NCBI GenBank assembly: GCA_905221615.1
Contig: CAJNDT010003212.1
Coordinates: 167,001 to 231,000, forward strand
DNA length: 64,000 nucleotides
Direction: 5' to 3'
Source of the DNA: Symbiodinium sp. CCMP2592
Taxonomy: Eukaryota; Sar; Dinophyceae; Suessiales; Symbiodiniaceae
The notes under the pieces are model-generated. The model was given only the letters and a program-made list of their open reading frames with translations, was not told the DNA's origin and ran no database searches. The translations under genes were made by a program, and so were the position numbers. Positions 43,331 to 55,819 of this stretch are shown here, one piece after another; the stretch's first letter is position 1; every line of letters starts with the position of its first letter.

Positions 43331-43899
43331 GTCCTGAGTTCCTGTGGCAAGTCCCACTGAGTGCGAGTGTAGCCTTGCTGTGTACATAGTCCTGTAGCTT
43401 TCGACTGGAGTCAACTTGGTCACACATGCTGAAGTATGGTACCGAGGACTCTTTGTAGCGGCCTCTGTCCTCTTGTGACACCTGGCTTACTCAGTTGCCC
43501 ATCGACGATCTGGCTTCGCTTTACTCTTTCGCATGGGGGAATGTGGAAGTAGGAAGCCTTGTAGCAGATACAGTCTCTTTTGCTGTACAGCCGAGCCTTT
43601 CGTTGCACAGCGACGAAGGGATAACGAGACGACCTGAACCAGAAGCGGCGAGGGACCTGCGCGCCTGCTCTCCATGGTAGGTGCAAGGGCTCTTGTCGTG
43701 ACACCGAACGAGACGACACGAACCAGCAGCGGCGAGGGACCTGCGCGCCTGCTCTCCATGGTAGGTGCAAGGGCTCTTGTCGTGACACCGTGAGTACGGA
43801 GAACAGGCGTTTTGGCTTGCAGTTAGCTCCAAGCGCTCCAAAACGGGCAACGGCTGGGTAGAGCCGGCTAAAACTGCTGTGCGTGGGAGGGGGCAGGCA
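43331..43899 (+). repeat. A/B junction: 5' leader of LINE copy B with 83-bp tandem repeat
   Basis: The ~350-bp block from CCTGAGTTCCTG (43,332) to GCGCCTGCTCTCCATGG (43,677) matches the duplicated block before copy C. Inside it, 43,624-43,706 and 43,708-43,790 are an 83-bp tandem repeat containing GCGGCGAGGGACCTGCGCGC and GTAGGTGCAAGGGCTCTTGT. The leader homologous to copy A starts at ~43,794. Confidence 0.65.
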
Positions 43900-44018
43900 A
43901 TGGCTCCTTCCTCTGGTGGCGCGGCCACCTTTTCTTCTGATATGCAAAGGCGACTCAGAGCTATGACAGCTCAACTAAACAAGGATGACAACGACGGCTT
44001 GAGTCTACCCCTCAGGCC

Positions 44019-47000
44019 TTGGGCTCGCGGGCCCTTAGCACCATGGAGCTGGTCTGGCCAGCAAGGCGAAGCTTCCCCTTTGGAAGCGAGGCACAAATTT
44101 TGGAAACAATGCTGCTTGGGAAGCAGCAACTGGGGTGCATCCGGGGCGCCAGGGGCGCTAGAGATGCAAAAGTGGCGAGGGCCATGGGTCTTCTTGTGAG
44201 TTTCATTGTGGAGAAGCGACAGGCCTACCTCCTTGGTGCGAGGCAGGCTTGGCAAAAGATGCTCGCCATCGGCATTGGACCAAGCATGCTGTGGTCTCCT
44301 GTGGGCGAGTTTGGCATCCTGCCTTTGGAAGGTGAGCTCTGGCCAACGGCTGCCTTTTGCAGCACCGAGGCCAACAGAGCTTGTGACAGTGAAAGAAGTG
44401 ATATGGCCCGGGGCAGCGATGCTGCCAACAGGGCCGGCGAAACAATCAGTGCAAGTGCTGCTGCAGTGGGCGGCGGCGAGATTATCAGTGCTTGTGATTT
44501 CTCGGCTGCGGGCTGTGGCGAGGAAAATGGAGACAGCGATCTTGTTGCTGTGGGCAATCATTTCGACAGTGATGCTTTCACTTGTGGACATGGTGAGACA
44601 GATTGCCCTGGCTTTTGTGCTGCTGAGAGCGGCGATCGGCAAGCCACGGCATGTATCGCTGCTGGTCCCTCTCTTGATGGCCACATTTGCTGGGAAGAGG
44701 TGCACGATGAAGGCAGCCACGGCATTGCTTTCAGCATCTACGACTCCACCATCGACGTTCCTGCTTTTAGGTCTAGGGGGAACCGGACCCAAGAACCGAG
44801 AAGAACAACAAAAGATCCGCGTGAGGACAAAGAGTGTTGTAGGGTAGGTAAGGTGTCTGTGTCACGTCGACCAGATGCCGGGGACCGGACCCTAGAACCG
44901 AGAAGAAACAATCAAGATCCGCTCGAGGACAAAAAGGGTGAACATGCTAGCTCCACCGGCCCGCCCATGGGCCCCCCGGGGCCTTCAGCCTCGCAGTGCG
45001 GAAGCCATGGCAACAGTGTTGGCTTTCAGGTTCCTCCCGCTTGCGCGGCGGCGGCTGCTGGCGGCCAGTTGAGCGAGCACTTCCACCCGAAGGGCAAGTC
45101 CACCGACACGTTTCTCGAGGACCTGGAGGGCACGATCACTGGCGACGGCGACGCGAGAGGACAGCCGTCCCAAGACGACAGCCGCGGGCGACGACTTGAT
45201 GTTGGCAGCTCCGGTGCCACCTGCATGTGCATCCCTGGGACCCCCCTAAGGTTTAGTCCTGTTGGGTTCCCCGGTACTGCGACGAAGCTGCATCGCAAGA
45301 GACTGCTGCCAACATTGCGGGCTTACACCAAGCCTCGCAAGCGCTTCTGCTGCAGTGTGACAGGCACTCTGCAAATCATGCCAGGGCATCCAGGACAGGG
45401 TTCATGTGATCATGTGCGGCAGGTTCCCTTGTGCACAACATGTGTTGCTTCTTCTGAACCCTTGCTTGATCCGACTTCCCAATGTTGGTGCTGTGGCGCA
45501 ACCGGCCGGCCTTATCCGAGGTGTGGTCGGGAACCCTCGAAAGAGAGCGAGAAATCCCACCAAGGACAGGTCAGGACCTCTGCTGCCCGCACGGATTTGC
45601 ATGATGCCTCTTTTCTTGAAAGTGCCGAAGCTAGCCTGAGGTGCGGTCAAGATTGGTCGAAAGATCCTAGCATATCCCACCGAAGGATCGCTGAAGCAGA
45701 TTGTGCCATCTTGCATGAATCCCAATCCGACAATACCCAGTCTCCTCCTGCTCTGGCTCCCTCTGCTGCTGCAGGTCGAACGAGTGTGCAAGAGCCCGTG
45801 ACATCCTCACGAGCGCCCTGCCGGTCTTCACTTCGAGGCTGGCTTCAGTGTTGCACCGCTTTCCTTGATCGTGGTAAGGCTGCTTTCGGTTGCTGTAACT
45901 CTGAGTTTCCCTTTGTGGCTTGTGACCCCAGCCGGGGCAACGGTCCGGATGGTAACATTGAAGCGCGACCCGGCGAGGTCAACCACCCAGGGCCGAGGTT
46001 CAATTGCAAGCGGCAGCTCCCAGCACTGAGGGCGTACACTAAGCCTCGAAAACGCTGCTGCCGAAGCGCGGCAGGTGCTTCGATCAGCGCACGGTGCCGT
46101 GACTGCAAGCGGCCGCTCCCAGCACCGTGTGCCTATGTGAAGCCCCGCAAACGCTTCTGCAACCGTGGCGATGGCACCCTGCAGGCGAGGGCTGGACATC
46201 AGCAACAACTGCATTCTAATCAAGTGCCGCCGGTTCCCCTGGTTCCCTTCGGGTATAATCCCTTCCGACCCCAGCCGAACTTTGAGCGCAACACATGCAT
46301 GATACCCTCAGCCTCCTTGCTTGATCCGACTTTCAAGTGTTGGTGCTGTGGCGCAACCGGCCAGCCTTGCCTGAGGTGTGGTCGAGACTCCTCGGAAGAG
46401 GGCGAGAAATCCTGCCAAGGGCGGGTTAGGACCACTGCTGCCCGCACGGATCCACAGAATGATCTCCTTCTCCAAAGTGCTGAAGCCAGCCCGAGGTGTG
46501 GTCAAGTTTGGTTGAAAGACCCTAGCATTTCCCACCGAGGGTCAGCTACAACCACTGATGCAGCCCTGCAAGCATCCCACTCCGGCAACACCCTGCTTTC
46601 CCCTGCCTTGGTCCTCGATGCTACTGCAGGTCAAGAGCGCTCGCAAGAGCCCGGCATATCCTCAGATGCATCCTGCCGAACTTCGTTCCGAGGCTGGCTC
46701 CTGTTGTGCCCCTCGTTTCTTGATTGCGGTAAGGTCTTCGCAGGTTGGTGCAACATTAGGTTTCCTTTTGAGAGTTGCACCCCCAGCCGGGATCAGTGCC
46801 ATGACGACAAAACTGGAGAGAGAATCGGGGAAGCCAGCCACCCGGGCCCGAGGTTCAGTCCCACAGGTGACTGCACTCTGAGCGCTCCCAGCCGGGAGTG
46901 GTGTCATGACGACAAGGTTGGTGCCCGAATTGGAGAGGCCAGCCACCCGGGTCCGGGTTTCGACTTGGGGGGTGGTTTCGCTGATGCACTCAAGCAACAA

Positions 47001-50000
47001 ATCATGCAACTCGTGCAGGAGGCAGTGCAAAAGATCCTTGCTGATCTCAATCTGGGCTCCCTCCAGGGGGGTCAAGTGTCAGTGCCACTGGCAAACAGCC
47101 CTTTTGCTCCCTTGCTTCCGAATGCTGCAGGGACTGGCGATGGTGTTCCGCCCAGATCCCGCAGAAAGCGCAAAAATAAGGGGCAACAGCCCCTAGCAGA
47201 GCAGCCAGAGCCCAAAGGCAAGGCCAAAGGCAAAGGCAAGCACAAAGGCGAAGGTGGTGAGGCCCTGCACCCTCCTAAGCCCTCGACCGAGGCCCCTGCA
47301 AACCCCTCTCGAGGTAAAGGCATTGGCATCACACCGGAGGATGCCAAGGCTGGCTGGGTCACTGTTGGCCCAAGAGCACGACCGAAACCCAATGAAGAAT
47401 TCTGCCAAAGAGCACAAGATTGGAATCAGCCCCTCCTTGATCCCACAAAGTTCGCTGAAAAGCTTGAGGCGATCCCACAGGGTGAGAAACTGACAGGCGT
47501 GATCTTGTGCAACTCTGAGCAGGCTCAGCTTATCAAGGCCATGGCAGCTGGATGTACCAAGGCTTATTCCGTCACTCTGGTGTGCCTCGATCCTGCGGGA
47601 ACCGCCCGGGTCCCAGGCCTCGTGAAGGATCAGCTGCAATTCCGCAAAGCCACCACGGGCTTCCTTCGCTCTGATCCGACAGATGCTGTCCCGGCACCTA
47701 AGGGTGCCAAGCCCACTTTTGCCGTTGTTCGCAAGCCCTCGGTGGTCCTGCATGCGAGGATCCCGAAAAGCTTTGCCACCGAAAAGCTTTGGGCTGCTGT
47801 TGCCAAGACACCCTCCCGTGTCATGATGCAGTGGATGGCAGACCACCATGTCAATGTGCTGGACGCCTGGGGCTAAAAGGAAGAACGCCTCGCTAAGGAC
47901 CTCCAGCTGTATGGCCTTCTCAGGGTCAGCGAAAGTGACTTGAAGCCAGTGCTTGCGCTCTCTGGCATGGACGGCATCTTTCTTGAATGCGCTAAGAATA
48001 AAGAAGCACCGAAGCTTCCCACCAAAATCACTTGGGTTGAACCTACCAAGGGCGAGGCTCCGGGTGAATACCTTGCTCGCATGCGGCGTTCGGCTGGGGA
48101 CCTAGGTCTCGCACATCGTGGAGGCAAACTCGGCCAAATTGCACCACTTGCCGACGGCGAGCCCATTGCGAAAATCTGGTCGGTGCCGTGGGTCCCGGCC
48201 GATTGGACTGTCGAGCAGGTCACAGACCTGCTAAAAGCCTCTTTCACTGAAATCGCCATGCTCAGGCAATTGCGCAAGAAGGCTTCCAAGGTGTTCTACT
48301 TTCGTGCTGCAGCCAAGGAGCCAGACCGGGATCTCATTCCCCTCCCGGCCAAGGATGGCGACACTGAGCTGACTTTGTGGGCCGCGGTTGCACCTCCGCG
48401 CACCCCGGTGCGACAGCAGAGACCTTTGAAAGCTTCGTCGGTTCTGCCTTTGGCCCCTCGCGCCTCCATCTTTGACCCCCAGCCTGTGTCGGTGCCCAGT
48501 GCCCCTGCTGAGAACCCAGATGGCCAGGACGAACCAAAGGAGGTCAGTGCCCCGAAGCGCTCCAAGACCATGGCCCGACAGGTGCCACAGGGAACCAAGC
48601 TGCATCCGCAGCCGCGTGATGGGGCTTGCATTTTCCACACGGTTTCAGCTGGTCTGACATGGCTGCACCGAGAGGGCAAGAAGCGCATCCCCATTGCACG
48701 AGAGTTGCGCGCAACCACCATCGAACACTTGAAGAAAAATCAAGACAGGTATGAGCCATACTGGGACCAGATGGGCCCGGATGGCAACAAACTTAAGACG
48801 TGGTCCGACTACCTTGAAAAGCTGGCTTCTGAGTCGGCCTACGGGTCCGACATAGAAATTAGGGCCCTTGCAAAAATTTGGGATATTAGGATCATAGTAG
48901 TGCCCGAAGCCCCCGAGCTCTACCCCGAAGCGTACAATCCGCAAGCTGCCATGGGCACAATAGCAGTATGGCTCAGCCACAGACATGTCGACTTGCTCTT
49001 GCCAGAAAATGGCACATACCCCAAAGAGGTCTTAAATGTCAAATCAGGACCAGCTGTCGCCTTTCGGGCCGGGGGGGACTCGAACAGTGATGCTGCCAGC
49101 ACCTTGAAGCGACCACCCACGGTATGGACCCAATCCTCTAGGCGTGGTAGGGCCGCTCTTTCGCAAGCTTCCCAGCCCGCCACCCTTCGGCCTCCCACCA
49201 CGGTGTGGACCGACAAGCCTAAGAGTAAGGCCTCTCGGGTTTCTAAGGTTCGCCAGGGTTCCAAGGTGCAAGGTTTCGCCCGGGCCCTCGAGGTCCAAGG
49301 TCACCCACCTGCTGCAGGCAGTGCAGAGGCTGTTGCCCCAGGCCAGGTGCAGGATGCCGTCAGTGAGACTGAGAGCCAGGACCTGCAGGGTTGCGAGGCT
49401 CAGACTGACAAAGCGGTGGTGTGCACTGCCAAGTGGAGAGCCTGCCCGTACCGACCTCTCCCGAAAGCTCCCACCGACCTTACGTTCAAGTGTGATTTGT
49501 GCCCTTTCCGCCGCATATGCAAAAGTGCGACGCAGTACTACAACATCCGGCATAAACACAACAGGAAGGCCCACGACGGTGCAAACCTCCCAGGATTGAT
49601 CCTTCAACCCCGCATGCAGCGGATGCCAAAAAGACTGTCCTCAGGAGATTGGCGTTGCCCCCTCTGCAAAGAAGGCCTGCGTAAAGAGGTGATGGCTCAG
49701 GTCTCCTCATCTGTGTTGTGTGAGATTCGCTTCCGACACTGGACGACCAAGCACAAGGATGAGGTCACCCGCCAGCAGTGGACCACCCTCCTCAAGCAGC
49801 AAAATCCCCAGACAGGCCCCAAGGACAGCGCTGGACACACTCAGGCCATGCGCTTGAGAACCCTCAACAAGCGCCCCAGTTTCCCTAGCCTCACTATGTT
49901 TGCTTGGCCCCGCTGCAAGAAAAAGGGCAAATCTGAGCGATTGACTGTGGAGCATGGTTGGTCGTGCAACAGCTGTGGCCGTGCGCTTCGTGGCCGACGC

Positions 50001-50195
50001 GAGGCTGCGAAGCATGCTAAAAACCCATGCATTCCAGCATCCGAGAAGCTCTGTGCAAAATACGAGCGAGAACTTCAGAACCTCAGCAAATGGGTCGATG
50101 AGCCGGGACGTACTGCTCTCCCGCCGCAAATCCATGAGCTGATCACGTCGGCCCTCAAGGCTGTGAGGCGGCAAAAACAGTTGCAGGGTTCGTAA
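44019..50195 (+). pseudogene. LINE copy B ORF1 (single in-frame stop)
   Basis: The same frame spans 44,019-50,195 except for TAA at 47,874-47,876, where A and C have TGG (Trp). The upstream MAPSSGGAATF start (ATG 43,900) is out of frame because of one missing base near 44,147. Order of parts: two Cys-rich modules (CWCCGATG at ~45,484 and ~46,339), GEASHPGP-type motifs (~45,985, ~46,835, ~46,937), Lys/Gly-rich linker (~47,210), a conserved ~330-residue region, OTU-like domain (DGAC ~48,618; HRHVD ~48,977) and three C2H2-like fingers. Without readthrough only the first ~1,285 residues are made. Confidence 0.78.
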
Positions 50196-53100
50196 AGGTC
50201 TTGACTGCCAACACCAATCGTACCGGCACTGCAAAGACGCCTTTGCTCGTGAGTCTCATGAGACAGGAGTCCGTGCAATTAGCATCTTTGCAAGAAGTGG
50301 ATGTCAACGTTGAGTCTGCAGTGGGCTTTTGCAAACACTGGAAGTCTCAGGGATTCACTGCAGTGCTGGCGCCTTTGGACGCCGAAAGACGCCAACACCG
50401 GGTCGCTCTGATCTCTTCGCTGCCTATCAAGCCTATTGCATTAGGGGGGGTCTTTGACAGCTCCAGGGTCGCTGCAGGTTTGATTGAGCTACAACGTCAA
50501 GGGAACAAAATGTCAATTTTAGTCCTTGCCGTTTATGGTTACCCTGGGAATCTCCCGAAAACTTCCCTACTTGTTGAAAGTCTTTTTGAAAAAGCGGCCA
50601 CCTTCGGAGGCCCTGTGCTGGCCGTAGGAGACTGGAATGCAGTAGAGGAGGAGGGTGTTCTCGCTCGCCTCGTGACCTCAGGACACCTGATCCCGCTTGA
50701 TGATGGTGATCGCAGCGACCTCCAGCACACCAATCCTGCCCGCACCAGACGAATAGATTATGGTGTGAGCACTGCGCACATCCGTGCCGACGCCGTGCTG
50801 CACTACGATCGGGCTGACATTTCGGACCATCTCTGTGTCGCTTATCGTTTGGACTTGGAGACTTGGACGGAGTGCGCCGGCCTCCCTAGATTCAGGCCTG
50901 TTGAACAAACGGACCCCCAACTCATCATGAACCGCTTTTGCAAAGCTTGGGAGCCACGAGTTTTTGAGTCCTACTTAGAAGCTGCTGATGTGGACCAGGC
51001 CCTTGTGCAACTTTACACAGTTGCCGAAACTTGCTTGCGATCAGACAACCCGACTTGTGACAAGGCCATCAGCCGTGCACTTCTCTGGGATCCTGAGCGC
51101 AACGTGTGCCGCCCACACCACACTACGACTGAAGGTCATGCCTCCTTGACGTTGCACACCTTGCGCAAATTGGACAGTCAACTGCGACAACTGCGTTGTC
51201 AGCCTTTCGACCACAACCTGCGAATTGCGGTGCGAAGGAAGTGCGGGGACCTGCGTCGCAGACTCCCTGACTGCCCTTTCTTTGACCTTAATGATCTTGA
51301 CGCCACTCTCGCTAGAGTTGAAGCTTTGCGGTCGGACTTGACTGCCCAGGAAAAGCAGATTCGCATAGCCAGGTGGAGGACTGAAACCAACAATGTCACT
51401 GCTGCCACTGCCTGGGTCAAGCGGTGGGCTGCGCGCCGTGTCGAGCTCGACACCCCGCCCTGCGAGTTGGCCAAAGCTCCCACTGACATCCACCCCACTT
51501 CTGTCGTCAATACTCAAAGCAGGGTGTGGATGAATAAGTGGTCTTGCGATTCCGAGCCCATCAACCAGGCCGACCTGGCCGAAATCTTGAGTGCCCTCCC
51601 CAGGCCGACTCAGGCTTCAGTGGACTTATCCATCAAAGGGCAGGAACTTTTTGATGCGGTCAAAAGAATGTCCCACAAGGCCGTCGGCCCCGACCAATGG
51701 GGTGCCGAGACCCTGCACCTGCCATCTGAGTGGTGGGAAGCCTTGGGACGACTCTGGACATTTGTGCTCTCCAGTGGGCAAGTCCCACTGCTGTGGAGAC
51801 GTGCGTTGGTAATACTTGTCCCTAAAGCACATACTGAGTACCGCCCCATAGCGCTGACCTCCTTCTTTTGGCGCGCGGGTGCCCGCATCCTGTGCAGGCG
51901 TATGCAAGCGTGGTGCTCGCCCCAGGCTGCTGGAGGAGCCCCAGGCAAAGGCACCACTGACGCTCATGGCGTCATCTTGCAGAGCTGGCACCAGGGTGCC
52001 AAAGCCTACATCCAACAAGACTTATCCGCGTATTTTGACAGCATCAGGCTCCCACAGCTGCTCACCATCCTTGACCACATGCGGGCCCCGCCGTGCCTGG
52101 GCAGGCTGCTGGCATCGTTCTACAGTAATGCTCAAAGATTGTTCAAGGTCTCCAAGTCACCAATGAAAGGTGGAGGACGCCTTCTAAAGGGCTTCTGCAG
52201 GGGTGTCCCTTGTCTCCCCTGTGCGCCCTTTTGATCGGCAATGTGTGGCATGCTTACGTCACCCGGGGCGGTCCCACCAAGGCGCTTATTTTCGTGGACG
52301 ATAGGCTCTTATGGGCGCCGCCAGGGGCCAGGGACGTGGAGGCGGCTCTCGTGGATGGGGTGACGCGAAGTAATTTCTTTGATAAGGTCATGAATTTTAC
52401 CTGCCGTCCCTCGAAGTGCGCGATTGTCGAGCCTAAGGCCCGCCCCAAGCTGAGTACACTAGCGGCACAGTTGGGATATCCGACCCGTCACCGTTTGGAA
52501 ATCTTGGGCCTCACTGTTGAGCTTGACAGTGGAAAAACCGGCTTACTTAAGCTGAGTGTTGACACCCTCCAGGCTCGCCTTCGCGCCCTAAACATCCTGA
52601 ACCCCTCTTTCGGTGTGGCAAGGGTCGTGTGTTCCAGTTTGGTTTTCGCTGCTCTGGCTTGGGCTGCGGGCATCGCAGCCCCGGAAGCGAAGGATCTCAC
52701 CGCCATCAGGAAGTCGGTCCACCGAGCCCTCAAACCTCAGATCACAGGCGAAACTCCGTGGGTCCTTCTAGCCGAAGTCCACGGATGGCAGTGGGACCCC
52801 AAATGGCTTTTGCAATGGAGGGCCTTATGTGCAGTCGGGAGACATGCGACAAGGGGTGCAGCTCAAAGTGACAACCCGGTGCAGGCTGTCCTCCCCCATG
52901 CCGTCAGCACCGCCACCGACTTGGGCTGGACACTTGAACTCAATGGCGCCGCCATCTCTCGAGTCGACGATGCCGGGCAGACGACGTTTTTGGTTCGGGT
53001 GGCAGAACATCCAAGTTTTGCGCGACTGGCTCACCGAAGAGCACCGCAAGCGAGGCATCGCAAGCTGTGGACGTGTCAAGACCTCTTACCACCGTGCAGA

Positions 53101-54097
53101 GGTAGGCCTTGCTATGGGCCTAAATCTTGATGCACCGTGCCCGAGCATCCGCTTCGCCCTGGCTGGCCACAGACTTCTCGGACAGAGTCAGACACTTGAT
53201 GTTCGCCGAGCCTCTCTGGCCACAGGCGGTTCGGCCTGGTACCACCGTCAGCGCCTCCCTTCTATGCGTGATTTTGAGGTCAAATGCCTGTGCAATCTCT
53301 CCTGGCCTTCGCGAGCCCACGTTACGTGGGTATGCCCAAAGACAGTTGTACACAGGCAGGGTCTCCGGACCCCCACGAACAGAGTAGAAGAAAGGCTGTT
53401 TGGAGCCCCCCTGCCGGAATACCCAGCTGCCCCCGATGGCAACCAGGTCCCAGCCATGATTCAGGCTTTACGAGACCACTTCTGTCAGGTCCTGACACAT
53501 GATGCCAGCAACATTCTTGTTGCCAGTGATGGGAGCCATCATCTTGGGGTAGGTGCTTGTGCAGTGGTGACGGAGAGTTCCGAAGACACCTTCTCCGCAG
53601 GAGATGATGCCGAAGACCAATCTCCCTTTCGATACGAGATGGTCGGTTTGAATGCCCTCCTGCAGGCTCTCCCGAGGGGGCAGCGGTACAACAACTCCAC
53701 CGTGACCGTCTTGGTCGATTGCCAAAGTGCTTTGGACTCTGTTCAGCATCCCGACACTAGCAAGCTCAGGTGCCTGGCGGAGGAGTCGGCTTCTTTGCTA
53801 CAGGCACTCCGCCAGGACTACAAGGCTGTCCACCTGGTGTGGGTCCCCTCGCACAACAAACGACTTGATTGGCAACCGCCTCTCAGCTTGGATGATCGCC
53901 GGTGCCGTGACCTGAACGATAAGGCCGACCGGGCAGCCAACCAACGACGTGACTCGCGGGCCCAAGGCTCCTCTCGAGTGGAGTGGCATCGCCGCTTTGA
54001 GGAAGCTGAGCGATGGGAAGTTGCTGCCATCTCTGCGGCCGCTGCGTCATCTGCCCTTCTTTACGATCACCTCAAACCTTCAGATTCCCCTCCCTAG
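50150..54097 (+). pseudogene. LINE copy B ORF2 (endonuclease, RT, RNase H; frameshifted)
   Basis: Endonuclease and the first half of RT are in one frame to 52,234 (LTANTNRTG, GDWNAVEEEG, SDHLCVAY; QQDLSAYFDSIR). One A is missing at ~52,157 relative to copy A, shifting the frame before motif B. The RT continues in 52,210-53,130 (ALIFVDDRLLW ~52,287) and RNase H in 52,970-54,097 (SDGSHHLGVGA, VDCQSALDSV, DKADRAANQRR). The frame begins upstream of the ORF1 stop in the -1 register, with no ATG ahead of the endonuclease. Confidence 0.8.
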
Positions 54098-54885
54098 GAT
54101 GGGTTTTGTAGGGCTGCACCCAACCTGGTTTTCGGAGTGTGCCTTGCCTGCTTGACCACTCCCCTTTTGTGTGGATCCCTAGTGTTGGTTTAGGCCCACC
54201 CCCCTTAATGCCCATGTGAGCTCCTGCGAGCTCCTCCTCTTCAGGTTCTCTCGGGTTTAGGCCCCATCTCTCCCCTTGTGTAACTGGAGTGAACTCCGAT
54301 CTGCCAAGCGCGGCCTCGCCCTGCTGCGTGAAGCTGCTGCTGCGGCTGGAGATTGCGCTCCTAGGCCCTATGCGGCTCTGCAATGTCCTCCCTTTCCCTT
54401 TTGGGTTCCGTTGGGTTTAGGCCCCTCCTTTCCCCCTTAGGGGTCCCGGGTGCACCTGGTGAGAGCTCGGAACCTTGGGTGAGCGCGGCTATGCTCACGT
54501 CGTGAGCGAGGCTGCTGCTGGCGAGAGTTCTGACCCCAGGACTTTTCTTACAACAAATACCGCTCGATATGTGGGGCCGTGGCCCATCCTGGGCAGTGAC
54601 TGCCCTCGAAGTGCAGGCCCCTCGACAGGGGCGGTCTTTCCTTTCTTGCGCTTGTGCACCGTCCGGTGCACCTCGAGACAGTGGTGATGCTCTCTGCAGC
54701 CTGCTGTCACGAAGCATTGCCTAGACCGTTCTACGTTGGGCTTGCTTGGCAGCGTTTGGAAGCTCGAAACACCCTCTTGTGCTACCTCGTCGAGGCTCCC
54801 CTGTGGCCTCTGAGGCTGCTGCGCTGGGGCTGCTGGCGGCTGCTGCGCTGTGGCTGCTGTGGCTGCTGCGGTCTTCTGGAGACCG
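54098..54885 (+). other. LINE copy B 3' region with conserved hairpins
   Basis: Non-coding counterpart of 42,449-43,330. Hairpins: GGGCC/GGCCC (54,574-54,585), GGGCAG/CTGCCC (54,591-54,605), GCCCCT/AGGGGC (54,617-54,632) and GTGCACCG/CGGTGCAC (54,654-54,671). Confidence 0.6.
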
Positions 54886-55616
54886 AGTCCTGAGTTCCTG
54901 CGGCAAGCCCCACTGAGTACGAGCGTAGCCTTGACGTGTACGTAGTCTTGTAGTCTTTTCCTGGAGTCAACTTGGTCACACATGCTAATGTATGGTACCG
55001 AGGACTCCTCGTAGCAGCCTCTGTCATCTCATGACACCTGGCTTTGTGGTATATACTCTCCTTTGACCATCATGCTTCGCTTTGCACTTTCGCATGGGGG
55101 AATGTGGAAGTTGTAAGGCTAGTCGCAGTTACAGTCTCTTTTGCTGTACAGCCGAGCCTTTCGTTGCACAGTGACGAATGGACAACGAGACGACACGAAC
55201 CAGCAGCGGCGAGGGACCTGTGCGCCTGCTCTCCACGGTAGGTGCAAGGGCTCTTGTCGCACGAGTCCTGAGTTCCTGCGGCAAGCCCCACTGAGTACGA
55301 GCGTAGCCTTGACGTGTACGTAGTCTTGTAGTCTTTTCCTGGAGTCAACTTGGTCACACATGCTAATGTATGGTACCGAGGACTCCTCGTAGCAGCCTCT
55401 GTCATCTCATGACACCTGGCTTTGTGGTATATACTCTCCTTTGACCATCATGCTTCGCTTTGCACTTTCGCATGGGGGAATGTGGAAGTTGTAAGGCTAG
55501 TCGCAGTTACAGTCTCTTTTGCTGTACAGCCGAGCCTTTCGTTGCACAGTGACGAATGGACAACGAGACGACACGAACCAGCAGCGGCGAGGGACCTGTG
55601 CGCCTGCTCTCCACGG
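54885..55616 (+). repeat. Two ~354-bp direct repeats before LINE copy C
   Basis: 54,885-55,238 and 55,263-55,616 are practically identical, with a 378-bp period. Each runs from GAGTCCTGAGTTCCTGCGGC to GCGCCTGCTCTCCACGG. The first ends with GTAGGTGCAAGGGCTCTTGT, as in copy B's 83-bp repeats; the second joins directly to the copy C leader (CTTGCAGTTAGCTCC). Confidence 0.85.
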
Positions 55617-55819
55617 CTTGCAGTTAGCTCCAAGCGCTCCAAAACGGGCAACGGCTGGGTAGAGCCGGCTAAAACTGCTGTGCGTGGGAGGGGGCAGGCA
55701 ATGGCTCCTTCCTCTGGTGGCGCGGCCACCTTTTCTTCTGATATGCGAAGGCGACTCAGAGCTATGACAGCTCAATTACACAAGGATGACAACGACGGCT
55801 TGAGTCTACCCCTCAGGCC

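Larger units (their letters stand above)
43794..54885 (+). mobile_element. Non-LTR retrotransposon copy B
   Basis: A complete-length copy in the same orientation as A and C: leader, ORF1 (44,019-50,195, one internal TAA), ORF2 (50,150-54,097, two frameshifts) and a hairpin-rich 3' region. It has in-frame deletions of 21 bp (near 49,872) and 9 bp (near 51,912) relative to A and C. It carries the uninterrupted target site of the 22-kb element at ~51,628. Confidence 0.82.

Noticed and set aside
54885..55616. Long terminal repeats of an LTR retrotransposon
   Set aside because: The two blocks are adjacent (378-bp period) with no internal domain between them, and the neighbouring ORFs are LINE-type with an APE endonuclease.
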